NCBI GenBank assembly: GCA_938005675.1 | Contig: CALKXH010000066.1 | Location: forward strand, 1 to 43,636 | DNA from: an uncultured Anaerolineae bacterium | GTDB taxonomy: Bacteria; Chloroflexota; Anaerolineae; Aggregatilineales; UBA2796 | Direction of reading: 5' to 3' | DNA length: 43,636 bases | Part shown: piece after piece, positions 16,364 to 24,429 of the stretch | Position numbering within the stretch: the first letter of the stretch is position 1 | Layout of the letters: each line of letters opens with the position of its first letter | Translations under genes and position numbers: made by a program | Notes under the pieces: generated by a model | Told to the model about the DNA's origin: nothing | Seen by the model: the letters and a program-made list of their open reading frames with translations, nothing else | Database searches by the model: none

Positions 16364-18241
16364 TTGACCACACCGAAATTGATCGGCATCGAGACCGAAT
16401 ACGGCATTTTCGTGCTGAACGCGGCGGCGTCTAATCCGTTCGTCGCCTCGCGCCTGGTGCTGGGGCAGTGCGAGGAAGCCGGCGCCCTGCTGCGCCGCCA
16501 CCAAGTCAAAGAGGCGCGCCTCGCCCAAGCCCGCCGCGCCCAACAAGCCGCCTACACTGCCCCTGAGACTCAAGATATCCGTCTGCTGGACGCCGGGACG
16601 CCCCTCGCCGAGATGGTCGACTCCGAGCAGCCCGTCCGCGCTGAGACCTACATGGCGACCTACGGCTGGGATTACTCCAGCCTGATGCTGCCCAACGGCT
16701 CGCGCTTCTACATCGATCACGCCCACCCAGAGTACTGCACGGCGGAGACTCGCCTGCCGCGCAGCGCCGTCGCCGCCGATAAAGCCGGGGAGATCATCGT
16801 CGAGCGCGCCCGTCAGCGCGCCAACGCGCGCGGCGGGCTGGCGGCGGGCGAAGAGATCGCCATCTACAAGAACAACAGCGATCACAAGGGCAATAGCTAC
16901 GGCTGCCACGAGAATTACCTGCTCTCCGCCGCGCTCTACGAAGACCTGATCATGCGGCGCTTCCACCGCACCTTGCGCGTCCTGATCCCCTTCCTGACCA
17001 GCCGCGCCATCCTGTGCGGATCGGGCAAGGTCGGCGCGGAGAACGAGAAAGCCGCCGACGGCTACCAGCTCACGCAGCGCGCCGATTTCTTCGAGACTCT
17101 GATCGGGCTGCAAACCACGCACAACCGCCCGCTCATCAACACGCGCGACGAGCCGCACGCCGCCCGCGAAGAATACCGCCGCCTGCACGTCATCCTCGGC
17201 GATGCCAACATGGCGGAATACGCCACTTTCCTCAAGATCGGCACGACTCAGATCATCCTCTCGATGCTTGAGGATAACGCCCTCGCCCTCAACTTCACTT
17301 TTGACGATCCCATCGACGCCTATCAGGTGATCTCGCGCGACCTGACCTTCAGCCGCCCCTTGCCGCTCGATAGCGGCGAGACCATCACGGCGCTGGAGAT
17401 GCAACGCCAATTCTATGCCGCCGCCCGCGACTACGTCGAGGCGCGCGCCGCCAACTTCGCCGACGACCTCTTGGCGGCTTACCGCGAGGTCTTGCAGGTC
17501 TGGGCGGATAGCCTCGATAAGCTCGGGCGCGATTGGCGGCTGCTCAGCACCCGCTTCGACTGGGCGATCAAGCGCAACCTGATGGAGCGCTACCTAGCCA
17601 GTCAGCGCACGGACTGGTCGCAAGTGGCGCTCTGGGAGCTGCCCATCGAACTGACCCTCGATCAGACCCGCGAGCTGCTGGGTGAGAGTCCAGAGGCGAT
17701 TCAAGCCGGCATCAAGCGGCTGTACGGCGTGCGCGGCAGCTATCTGGAGAGCTACATGGCGCGCCATCGCCTCAGCTACGCCGATTATTGGCGGCAGCGC
17801 GAGATTTACTTCAGCCTGCGCCGCCTCGATCTGGAGTATCACGATATTCGGCGCGGCGCCGAGCCGCGTCAGAACGGCATGTTCTACCGCCTGCAGGCGA
17901 GCGGCGCCGTCGAGCGCCTGCTCAGCGACGCCGAGATCGAGCCCTACATCACCACGCCGCCCGAAGATACGCGCGCCTACCTGCGCGGCACGCTCCTCGC
18001 GCGCTTCGGCGAGCACGTCTCGCACGCCGATTGGGCTGAGGTCAGCTTCCGCGAGCCGTACATGACCCACGACTTCTACCTCGCCCTGCCCGACCCGCTC
18101 AGCGGCACGCGCGCCCAAGTCGAGCCGCTCCTAGAGGGCGTCAGCACGCTGCAGGAGCTGCTGAACGCCCTGAAGCCGATCACCCGATCCTACTACCGCA
18201 GCTATGGGACCTACCAAAGCTATAGTTATGGAGAGTACTGA
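16364..18241 (+). CDS. dop: Dop, Pup deamidase/depupylase
   Basis: A 625-residue carboxylate-amine ligase-fold protein of the Dop/PafA family. The start is TTG at 16364 with GGAGG at 7-nt spacing. It is assigned to Dop, not PafA, from the N-terminal GIETEYGIF followed by a long Dop-type loop (about 20-95), NPFVASRLVL, the FYIDHAHPEY motif holding the catalytic Asp, IYKNNSDHKGNSYGCHENY and INTRDEPHA. It hydrolyses the isopeptide bond between Pup and substrate lysine, and in other bacteria also deamidates Pup-Gln. About 120 residues longer than mycobacterial Dop, it has extra sequence around 400-480 and a Tyr/Ser-rich tail (SYYRSYGTYQSYSYGEY). It lies 2 bp before pup. Confidence 0.9.
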   Translation: MTTPKLIGIETEYGIFVLNAAASNPFVASRLVLGQCEEAGALLRRHQVKEARLAQARRAQQAAYTAPETQDIRLLDAGTPLAEMVDSEQPVRAETYMATYGWDYSSLMLPNGSRFYIDHAHPEYCTAETRLPRSAVAADKAGEIIVERARQRANARGGLAAGEEIAIYKNNSDHKGNSYGCHENYLLSAALYEDLIMRRFHRTLRVLIPFLTSRAILCGSGKVGAENEKAADGYQLTQRADFFETLIGLQTTHNRPLINTRDEPHAAREEYRRLHVILGDANMAEYATFLKIGTTQIILSMLEDNALALNFTFDDPIDAYQVISRDLTFSRPLPLDSGETITALEMQRQFYAAARDYVEARAANFADDLLAAYREVLQVWADSLDKLGRDWRLLSTRFDWAIKRNLMERYLASQRTDWSQVALWELPIELTLDQTRELLGESPEAIQAGIKRLYGVRGSYLESYMARHRLSYADYWRQREIYFSLRRLDLEYHDIRRGAEPRQNGMFYRLQASGAVERLLSDAEIEPYITTPPEDTRAYLRGTLLARFGEHVSHADWAEVSFREPYMTHDFYLALPDPLSGTRAQVEPLLEGVSTLQELLNALKPITRSYYRSYGTYQSYSYGEY

Positions 18242-18243
18242 GC

Positions 18244-18483
18244 ATGAGCGATCAGGAACACCTCACCCGCGCCCAACAGAGCGCCAGCCAAGAGCCGAGC
18301 AGCCTCGCCCACGACTCGGCGACGCCCGCCCGCGATGTGATCGACGACGTGCTGGGCGACTTCTTCGGCGGCGGAGACCTGCCCGTCGAGACCATCGGCG
18401 GCGAGAGCCAACAACGCCCTGAGCTGCGCACCACCACCTCAGAGGAGTTCGTGCGCCGCTTCCGCCAAGAGACGGGCGAGTGA
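18244..18483 (+). CDS. pup: Prokaryotic ubiquitin-like protein Pup, divergent
   Basis: 79 residues, disordered-type composition, between dop and pafA. It keeps the Pup core: DVIDDVL (31-37) and a C-terminus EEFVRRFRQETGE that aligns with EDFVRAYVQKGGQ of mycobacterial Pup. The C-terminal residue is already Glu79, so it can be ligated without deamidation; the Dop here would then act as depupylase. Differences: about 27 extra Gly/Ser/Thr-rich residues separate the two conserved parts, the final triplet is TGE and not GGE/GGQ, and the protein has no lysine at all, so it cannot carry Pup-on-Pup chains. The ATG at 18244 has GGAG at 10-nt spacing. Its stop overlaps an in-frame GTG of pafA. Confidence 0.87.
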   Translation: MSDQEHLTRAQQSASQEPSSLAHDSATPARDVIDDVLGDFFGGGDLPVETIGGESQQRPELRTTTSEEFVRRFRQETGE

Positions 18484-18536
18484 GTTCGGGCCAGGGGCGG
18501 CGCCCCGAGCGCCGCTCCGCGCCTTCGGGATGTGCT

Positions 18537-19976
18537 ATGCGCGAGCGAATCTTCAGCCTAGAGACCGAATACGGCATCGCCTTTCTGAGCGAGCGCAGCG
18601 GGAGCGAACCGACTAAAGAGACGCTCGTCGGCGCGGTGCGCCGCGCCCTCAGCGAGGCAGTCGGGCTGAGCGAGAGCGCTTTCCTGATGACCGGCGCCAA
18701 GTTCTACCACGACGTCGGTCACGCCGAGTGGGCGCACGCCGAGTGCCGCAGCGCCCGCCAGATTGCGCTCTACGATAAGGCGGCGGATGCCTCCCTTGCG
18801 CAGGTGCTGCCCCGCGCACAGGAGCTGCTGCGCGAAGATGGCTTCCGCGGGCGCATCCTGATCATCAAGAACAACGTCGACGTTCACGGCAACACCTACG
18901 GCTGCCACGAAAACTACATGGCGGAGCGCGAGACAGCCTGGCTCGATCACGAGGACTACTTGCGCCTCTCCGTCCGTTACCTCGTGCCTTTCCTAGCCAC
19001 GCGCCTGATCCTGTGCGCGCCCGGACGGATCGGGCTGGGGCGGCGCGGCGAGCAGGGCTTCGCCTTCCAGCTGGGGCAACGCGCCGACTTCATCAACGCC
19101 GTCGTCTCGCGCGATACGCGCGATATGCGCGGCATCTTCAACCTCGGACGCGAAAACGAGCCCTTCAGCGATGGCAATCATCGCCGCCTGCACCTGATCT
19201 TGGGCGATGCCTGCATGTCCGGCTACGGCACCTTCCTCAAGCTCGGCACGGTCGGCTTGTTGCTGCGCCTGCTCGAAGACCTCGAAATCGGCGCCATCCC
19301 GCACCTCAAGGAGCCGGTGCGCGCCATGCACACCGTCTCGCGCGATCCCAGCTGCAGCGCGCTCTTGCCGCTCTACGACGGGCGGCAGATGACCGCCATC
19401 GATATTCAACGCGTCTATCTGGAGCAAGTCCTGCGCTACGCCGAGCGCCATCCAATCTCTGAGGAGGAGCGCGAGCTGATCGGGCTGTGGGGCGAGACCC
19501 TCGATGCCCTCCAGCGCGATCCGTCGCGGCTCTTCGGCAAAGTCGACTGGATCACCAAGAAGAGCCTGCTGGATCGGCTCTTGGCGCACCACGGCTTGAG
19601 CTGGACGACGCCCAACCTAGAGGCGCAGCCGATCCGCTACAAACTCCAAGAGCTGGACATCCAATATCACAACGTCGATCCCGCCCAGAGTCCGTTCTAC
19701 AAGCTGCTGCGCGCCCAGCGCGGCGCCGAGGCGCTCGATACGCTCTGGGATGCTGAGTCGGTGCGGACGGCGCAGATCACGCCGCCTGCCTACACGCGGG
19801 CGCGCGTGCGCGGCGAGGTGATCGCCTCGGCGCGGCGCACCGGCGGGCGGGTTGAGGTCAAGAGCTGGAACGAAGTGCGCGTGGGCGGGCAGCGCATCGA
19901 GCTGCACAATCCGTTCACCTTCTTCTCCGTCGAGACCTACACGCTCTTCAAAGACGGCAAGCCGCTTAACACCTGA
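18537..19976 (+). CDS. pafA: PafA, Pup-protein ligase
   Basis: A 479-residue Dop/PafA family ligase. It uses ATP to form a Pup gamma-glutamyl phosphate and joins it to substrate lysines. Motifs: SLETEYGI (residues 7-14), GAKFYHDVGHAEWAHAEC with catalytic-type D59, IKNNVDVHGNTYGCHENY, FQLGQRADFI, RRLHLILGDACMSGYGTFLKLGT and the C-terminal NPF segment. The ATG at 18537 fits the family start (CGGGA 6 nt upstream). An upstream GTG at 18480 overlaps the pup stop and would add 19 Arg/Ser/Gly-rich residues, possibly through coupled translation. One His-Pro-Glu-Tyr position of PafA reads His-Ala-Glu-Trp here. 11 bp before the HEAT gene. Confidence 0.9.
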   Translation: MRERIFSLETEYGIAFLSERSGSEPTKETLVGAVRRALSEAVGLSESAFLMTGAKFYHDVGHAEWAHAECRSARQIALYDKAADASLAQVLPRAQELLREDGFRGRILIIKNNVDVHGNTYGCHENYMAERETAWLDHEDYLRLSVRYLVPFLATRLILCAPGRIGLGRRGEQGFAFQLGQRADFINAVVSRDTRDMRGIFNLGRENEPFSDGNHRRLHLILGDACMSGYGTFLKLGTVGLLLRLLEDLEIGAIPHLKEPVRAMHTVSRDPSCSALLPLYDGRQMTAIDIQRVYLEQVLRYAERHPISEEERELIGLWGETLDALQRDPSRLFGKVDWITKKSLLDRLLAHHGLSWTTPNLEAQPIRYKLQELDIQYHNVDPAQSPFYKLLRAQRGAEALDTLWDAESVRTAQITPPAYTRARVRGEVIASARRTGGRVEVKSWNEVRVGGQRIELHNPFTFFSVETYTLFKDGKPLNT

Positions 19977-19987
19977 GGAGGTCAGCC

Positions 19988-20605
19988 ATGCCTGAGCGCC
20001 CAACCCCGCATCCCGTCTCCCGCGGCGGGGACGAGCAAGAGCCAATCGAAAGAGCGCGGATCATCTTTGGGAGGCGCGCTCGTATAGGGCTTGACCCGTT
20101 TGAATTTGCTTCGCAAGCGCTGGAGCGCGAGTTTTCATCTCTCCCTGAGGCAACTGAGAACATGTCACCACATCCGCTCGGTCTGTTCGGCGCCCTGTTC
20201 GGCGGGCGCAGCGCGCCCCGCCCCAGCAGCGAGGCGCAGAGTTTCCAAGATCAAGAGGCAGCCGCTGAGATGCTGACGAACCTGGTCGGCACCTTGCAGG
20301 CGCACGACCAACACTCGCCCGCCATCTTGCAACACGCCCTGATCAGCTTGGGCAGGGTCGGCACCGCCGCCGAGCATCTGGCGCTGGCGACGCCCTTCCT
20401 CGAGCCGCGCTGGGAGCGGGCGGTGCGCCTCGCCGCGGTCGCCGCCATCGGCGAGCTGGGCGGCGAAGCCGCCATCGATGCCCTGATCGGCTGGCTGAAC
20501 GACTCGGACATCAGCGTCCGTTGGGAAGTCCAAGCCGTCCTCGACCGTCTGCTGAGCGCGCCCGCCGAAGCCGCCGCGCCGCCGCCTGAGACGAGCGAGG
20601 CTTAG
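19988..20605 (+). CDS. HEAT-repeat protein
   Basis: 205 residues. The ATG at 19988 has a very strong ribosome site (GAGGAGG, 6-nt spacing), which overlaps the pafA stop. Residues about 110-190 form two to three HEAT-like helical pairs: ILQHALISLGRVG, AVRLAAVAAIGELGGEAAIDALIGWL and DISVRWEVQAVLDRLL. HEAT arrays usually bind other proteins. The first 58 residues use codons rare in neighbouring genes (AGA, AGG, ATA). A second in-frame ATG at 20162 (MSPHPLGLFG) could be the older start. It sits exactly between the pupylation genes and the ubiquitin-like genes, so an adaptor role is plausible but unproven. Confidence 0.78.
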   Translation: MPERPTPHPVSRGGDEQEPIERARIIFGRRARIGLDPFEFASQALEREFSSLPEATENMSPHPLGLFGALFGGRSAPRPSSEAQSFQDQEAAAEMLTNLVGTLQAHDQHSPAILQHALISLGRVGTAAEHLALATPFLEPRWERAVRLAAVAAIGELGGEAAIDALIGWLNDSDISVRWEVQAVLDRLLSAPAEAAAPPPETSEA

Positions 20606-20655
20606 CCTCAAGCCCTTTGACGGCGATGGCTCGGCTTAATCTGCGAGGATCGACC

Positions 20656-21456
20656 ATGCCTTTCCTGACCTTTCAAAATCCCGACGGCAGCCTTGGCGAG
20701 TACGCCTTCTCGGACGCACAGCCGCTCCTCTTGAGCCTGCATGAGCAGGGCGACGCGCAGCTGGGCGGCGGCGCGGGCAAGCCGCAAGCCGTCATCACGC
20801 GGGCGAGGGTCTACCAAGTGCCTGTGGTGGTGAACTTGAATCAGGCGGCGCCGGTGCGCGTCAACGGGCGGCGCGTGGTGACTTTGCGCGCCTTGCGGCA
20901 AGGCAGCCGCCTGCAGATCGGCAACCTCGAGCTGACCTTCTGGGAGGTGACCCTGCAGCGCGTGGCGGCGGGCTCGCCCTTGCTGGGCAAACGCTGCTCG
21001 GTCTGCCGCCTGAACTTCAGCATCAGCGATGAAGTGGTGGTCTGCCCGCGCTGCGGGATACCCTATCACAAAGAATGCTGGTTCGAGCAAGAATTCTGCC
21101 CGACGCCCGGCTGCCTGTATCCGATCCGCAGCACGCTCAAGCGCCTTTTGGCGGCGCGCGGCATCGTGGTGGAGCAGCTCGCCGCCAACAGCCCGTTGGT
21201 GGTGCAGCAGGTGCGCTGCATGGCGGGCACGCCCGGCATCGATGCGCAGCCTTTCCAAGCCGGACAGCACGTGGTCTACTGCCCGAACAGACAGTGCAAC
21301 ACCGCTTTCCACTTGGAGTGCTGGGTGAGCATGGGCAACTGCCCCGCCTGCAGCAAATACGACGTCAGCCAGCTGCTGCGCTCGATCTTCATGCCCAACA
21401 CGCCGCCCTACTTCGGCGAGGAGGGCGCCGAGCGTGCTGAGGAGGCGCAAGGATGA
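20656..21456 (+). CDS. FHA-like domain plus RING-type double zinc finger (E3 candidate)
   Basis: 266 residues from ATG 20656 (GAGG at 7-nt spacing; the ATG at 20626 is poorer). Residues 1-100 are beta-rich and FHA-like (VRVNGRRVV, LRQGSRLQIGNLELTF), but the usual Arg/Ser/His phosphothreonine site is not obvious. The first zinc finger has C114, C117, C130, C133, H138, C141, C148 and C153, a RING/treble-clef cross-brace layout. The second has C188, C209, C214, H219, C222, C229 and C232. RING domains in bacteria are rare and known to occur beside E2, E1 and JAB genes; there they are proposed E3 ligases. It overlaps the E1 gene by 4 bp, strong evidence of a shared task. Confidence 0.8.
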   Translation: MPFLTFQNPDGSLGEYAFSDAQPLLLSLHEQGDAQLGGGAGKPQAVITRARVYQVPVVVNLNQAAPVRVNGRRVVTLRALRQGSRLQIGNLELTFWEVTLQRVAAGSPLLGKRCSVCRLNFSISDEVVVCPRCGIPYHKECWFEQEFCPTPGCLYPIRSTLKRLLAARGIVVEQLAANSPLVVQQVRCMAGTPGIDAQPFQAGQHVVYCPNRQCNTAFHLECWVSMGNCPACSKYDVSQLLRSIFMPNTPPYFGEEGAERAEEAQG

Positions 21457-22691
21457 GCGATCTGATCGAGCTGAGCGACGGCGACGGGCTGATCGAGATC
21501 AGCGCGCCCAGCGCCGACCGCTACGCCAGCCTCAAACTGATCGACTGGTGGGATCAGGCGCGGTTGCGCCAAGCGCGCGTGATGGTGGTGGGCGCCGGCG
21601 CGCTGGGCAACGAGGTCTTGAAGAATCTCGCCCTGCTGGGCGTCGGCTACATCTTTCTGGTCGATTTTGACACGGTCGAGGCGGCGAATCTCTCGCGCTC
21701 GGTGCTGTACCGCGCTGAGGACGCCGGCAAGCGCAAGGTCGAGGTGGCGGCGGCGCGCCTGCGCGAGATCAATCCCGATGTGCGCGTGGCGACCTTTCAC
21801 GGCGATGTGACCCAAGCGCTCGGACAGGGCATCTATCGGCGCGTGGACGTGGTGATCGGCTGTCTGGATAACCGCGCGGCGCGCCTCGCCGTCAATCGCG
21901 CCTGCTGGCGCTACGGCGTGACGTGGATCGACGGCGCGTTGGAGGTGCTGATGGGCATCGCCCGCATCTTCGTGCCCGATCAGGGCGCCTGCTACGAATG
22001 CACCATGACCGAAGCCGATTACGACTTGGTCAATGTGCGCTACCGCTGCCCGATGCTGCGCCCTGAGGCGCTCCAAGAGGGCAGGCAACCCACCACGCCC
22101 ACCAGCGCCTCCCTCGTGGCGGCGTGGCAAGTGCAGGAGGCGGTCAAGCTGCTGCACGGCTTGCCCGTGCCCGCCGGCAAGGGCATTTACATCAACGGCT
22201 ACACGCACAGCACCTCGCTGCTCACCTACAGCGAGCGTCCCGATTGCTTCAGCCACGCCCAGCCGCGCGCCGTCGTCACGGAGTTGCCCCTGCGCGCCGC
22301 CGATCTGAGCGTCGGGGCGTTTTACGCCGCCATCGCGCCGATCTTGGCGGCTGAGGGCGCCGAACAGCCCGCCCTGCTGCCCGAGCAGGAGCTGATCAGC
22401 CGCTTCGATTGCCCCGCTTGCGAGGTCAGCACGCCCGTCTACCGCCCCTACGACGCCGTGATGCCCGACGGCGCCACCTGCCCCGTCTGCGGCACGCCGC
22501 GCCTGCCCAGCATCCTCAGCCGCTTGCCGCTCAGCGCCAATTCGCCGGCCGCCGACGTGCCGCTGCTGCAGCTGGGCGTGCCGCCTCTGGCTGTGCTGCA
22601 GGTCGCCGCGCGCGTGGCGGGCGCGGAGCGCGTCTTTTGGTTCGAACTCAGCGCCGACGCGCCCGACCTCCTAGCTGCTTGGTCTGAGTGA
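21453..22691 (+). CDS. E1-like ubiquitin-activating enzyme (ThiF/MoeB/UBA fold)
   Basis: A 412-residue adenylating enzyme. The nucleotide-binding loop is GAGALGNE (47-54), followed by VDFDTVEAANLSR (acidic residues near 71-73, then the NLxR motif) and DAGKRKVEVAA. C180-x2-C183 lies where MoeB/ThiF carry zinc ligands or nearby Cys. C199 in YRCPMLRPE, followed by PTTPTSASLVAAWQVQEAVKLL, is the best candidate thioester cysteine. The last 100 residues add a zinc ribbon (FDCPAC and TCPVCG). It should adenylate the C-terminal Gly of the nearby ubiquitin-like protein and pass it to the E2. MoeB/ThiF-only cofactor synthesis is less likely given the neighbours. 12 bp before the E2 gene. Confidence 0.9.
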   Translation: MSDLIELSDGDGLIEISAPSADRYASLKLIDWWDQARLRQARVMVVGAGALGNEVLKNLALLGVGYIFLVDFDTVEAANLSRSVLYRAEDAGKRKVEVAAARLREINPDVRVATFHGDVTQALGQGIYRRVDVVIGCLDNRAARLAVNRACWRYGVTWIDGALEVLMGIARIFVPDQGACYECTMTEADYDLVNVRYRCPMLRPEALQEGRQPTTPTSASLVAAWQVQEAVKLLHGLPVPAGKGIYINGYTHSTSLLTYSERPDCFSHAQPRAVVTELPLRAADLSVGAFYAAIAPILAAEGAEQPALLPEQELISRFDCPACEVSTPVYRPYDAVMPDGATCPVCGTPRLPSILSRLPLSANSPAADVPLLQLGVPPLAVLQVAARVAGAERVFWFELSADAPDLLAAWSE

Positions 22692-22703
22692 AGGAGAATG
22701 GAT

Positions 22704-23432
22704 ATGCCCAGCTACACCGACCGCCGCAACAACCGTCTCAAGCACGAATTCGAGCGCATTTTGAGCGTGCGCCGTCCCAAAGGCTTGATCGAGGTCTACT
22801 GCGCCGATCTGAGCGCCGACGAGGTCAGCGCCTACTTGGGGCGCGCCATGAGCCGCCAAGAGTTCAATCAGATCATCAACGACGGCTTGCGCGGCTTCCT
22901 GACGCCCGAACAATTCATCGCGAAGTTCCCCAACCAGCCGCCTGAGAAGTACTTGCTGGTCTTCAATTGCGTCGGGCTGCGCCAAGACTCCAACGGCAAC
23001 ATCGTCGAGACCACCAACCACGCCATGGAGGTCATCTTCAACGTGGATTATCCGGTCAAGCCGCCGCGCTTCGTCTGGCTGACCCCGATCTGGCATCCGA
23101 ACATCTATCCGCCTTTCATCTGCAACGCCGATCTGGCCTTCCCGATCTCCGCCACGCTCGATCAAATCGCGGTGATGACGGCGCGCATGGTGCAGTACCG
23201 CCACTACAACATGGACGATCCGCTCGCGCGCACGCACGAGGTGGTGGCGTGGCTCAAAACGCAGCCCGAGAGCCGCTTCCCGATCGACTCGCGCGATGTG
23301 CTGACGGGCGAGCCGCCGCGCAACCCGTTGGTGATGCGGCGCGTGGGCGGCTTCGTGGAGTGGGTTGATGGCACGCCGACCGAGAGCGGCAGCCTGATGA
23401 GCGAGCTGATCGAGCTGATCGACAATGAATAA
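22704..23432 (+). CDS. E2-like ubiquitin-conjugating enzyme (UBC fold)
   Basis: 242 residues from ATG 22704 (AAGGAG at 7-nt spacing; ATG at 22698 is too close to it). The UBC core spans about 80-200. Hallmarks are PVKPPRFVWLTPIWHPNIYPP with the HPN motif (H131-N133), catalytic-type C140 in FICNAD, and a downstream MVQYRHYNMDDPL segment like the DDPLN helix of eukaryotic E2s. It would accept the ubiquitin-like protein as thioester from the E1 and transfer it to lysines, probably with the RING protein. An N-terminal extension of about 80 residues (helical, ending FLTPEQFIAKFPNQPP) is not part of the standard fold. It overlaps the next gene by 8 bp. Confidence 0.9.
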   Translation: MPSYTDRRNNRLKHEFERILSVRRPKGLIEVYCADLSADEVSAYLGRAMSRQEFNQIINDGLRGFLTPEQFIAKFPNQPPEKYLLVFNCVGLRQDSNGNIVETTNHAMEVIFNVDYPVKPPRFVWLTPIWHPNIYPPFICNADLAFPISATLDQIAVMTARMVQYRHYNMDDPLARTHEVVAWLKTQPESRFPIDSRDVLTGEPPRNPLVMRRVGGFVEWVDGTPTESGSLMSELIELIDNE

Positions 23433-24312
23433 GCACGCCGACGATCTGCAAGCCATCCACGCCGCCCTCAGCGCCCTGCAGACTCAGGGCTGGCAAGTCA
23501 GCGCCGCCGCCGAAGGCTGGCAGCTCCAACGCGCGGGGCAGACCCTCTACGCCGATCTGAACGCGCGTTGGCTGTACTTCAGCCTGCCCGTGCCTCAGAC
23601 TCAGCCCGCGGCGCACTACCTGCAGGCGGCGCGGCAGCTGTATCTGTGCAAATACGGGCGCGATCCGCGCGGGCAGCTGCTGCTGCAGGCGGAACTGCCC
23701 CTCATCGAGCTGGAGCGCACCTACATCCACCTGACCGTTGAGGCGTTGTGGCGGGCGGCGCAGCAGCACGACTCGCCCATCGTCCGCGCCGCCTCAGATG
23801 CGCCCGCCGAGCCGAACGTTGAGTACTTTCCGCGCTACGCGCTAGATACCTACTTCAAAGGGCTGCGGCACGAGGGCTGGGGCTACCGCAAGCCCATCGG
23901 CACGAACGAGTATCACTTCCATTACAAAGCGCCAGAGCGCCCCTTTGAAGTCTACCTCGCCTTCAACGCGGCGTGGGCGTACTGGCAAGTGCCGATTCTA
24001 GAGGGCGAGGCGGCGGCGCGTTGGTGGGGCAGCCGCGAGCGCGAGGCGCTCTGCGAGTACTTGTTGGCGGTCAACGAGCAGCTCTATTGGGCGCGCTTCG
24101 TGCTGGATGAGGGCGGCAACGTGCTATTATTGCTGGATATGCCGCTCGCCTGCTTCAGCTTGGAGCGCTTCCGTTTGAGCGCGCAGGCGGTGGCGCAGTA
24201 CGCCTCTGACTACGCTTATGAAGTGCTGATCATGGCGGACTTGGCGCGCGATGAGGGTCTGGCGGGCTGGCTGACGGGCGCTTCGAGCGAAAGGTTAGAG
24301 TTTCATAACTAA
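23425..24312 (+). CDS. Unrecognised duplicated-domain protein between E2 and Ubl
   Basis: 295 residues, start ATG 23425 inside the end of the E2 gene, so probably translationally coupled. I do not recognise the family with certainty. Two similar alpha/beta halves are visible: about 1-115 (LQTQGWQVSAAAEGW, LNARWLYFSLPV, LPLIELERTYIHLTVEALWRA) and about 135-270 (LRHEGWGYRKPIG, FNAAWAYWQVPI, MPLACFSLERFRLSAQAVAQY). Each has a helix, a run of strands and a long helix, recalling the YbjN/type III chaperone-like fold, which binds partner proteins. There are no catalytic motifs. Position suggests an accessory or chaperone for the ubiquitin-like pathway; this is inference. Confidence 0.8.
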   Translation: MNKHADDLQAIHAALSALQTQGWQVSAAAEGWQLQRAGQTLYADLNARWLYFSLPVPQTQPAAHYLQAARQLYLCKYGRDPRGQLLLQAELPLIELERTYIHLTVEALWRAAQQHDSPIVRAASDAPAEPNVEYFPRYALDTYFKGLRHEGWGYRKPIGTNEYHFHYKAPERPFEVYLAFNAAWAYWQVPILEGEAAARWWGSREREALCEYLLAVNEQLYWARFVLDEGGNVLLLLDMPLACFSLERFRLSAQAVAQYASDYAYEVLIMADLARDEGLAGWLTGASSERLEFHN

Positions 24313-24338
24313 CCGATCAAATGGATCAAGTTTGTGAG

Positions 24339-24344
24339 TATACT
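24339..24344 (+). promoter_or_regulatory. Possible -10 box upstream of the ubiquitin-like gene
   Basis: TATACT, five of six matches, 86 bp before the Ubl ATG in the largest gap (117 bp) of the cluster so far. The -35 position is poor, so separate transcription of the Ubl is only a possibility. Confidence 0.35.
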
Positions 24345-24429
24345 ATGCATGTAAGCTCTTTGCCGTGCGCGGTGAGGCGACGGTAGCGAAGCTAACTCCA
24401 AGTCCATGTCTGTGAAGGAGATTCAAGTC

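Noticed and set aside
18480-18536. GTG at 18480 as the pafA start
   Set aside because: It would add 19 residues not seen in PafA; the ATG at 18537 matches the family N-terminus. Kept only as an alternative.
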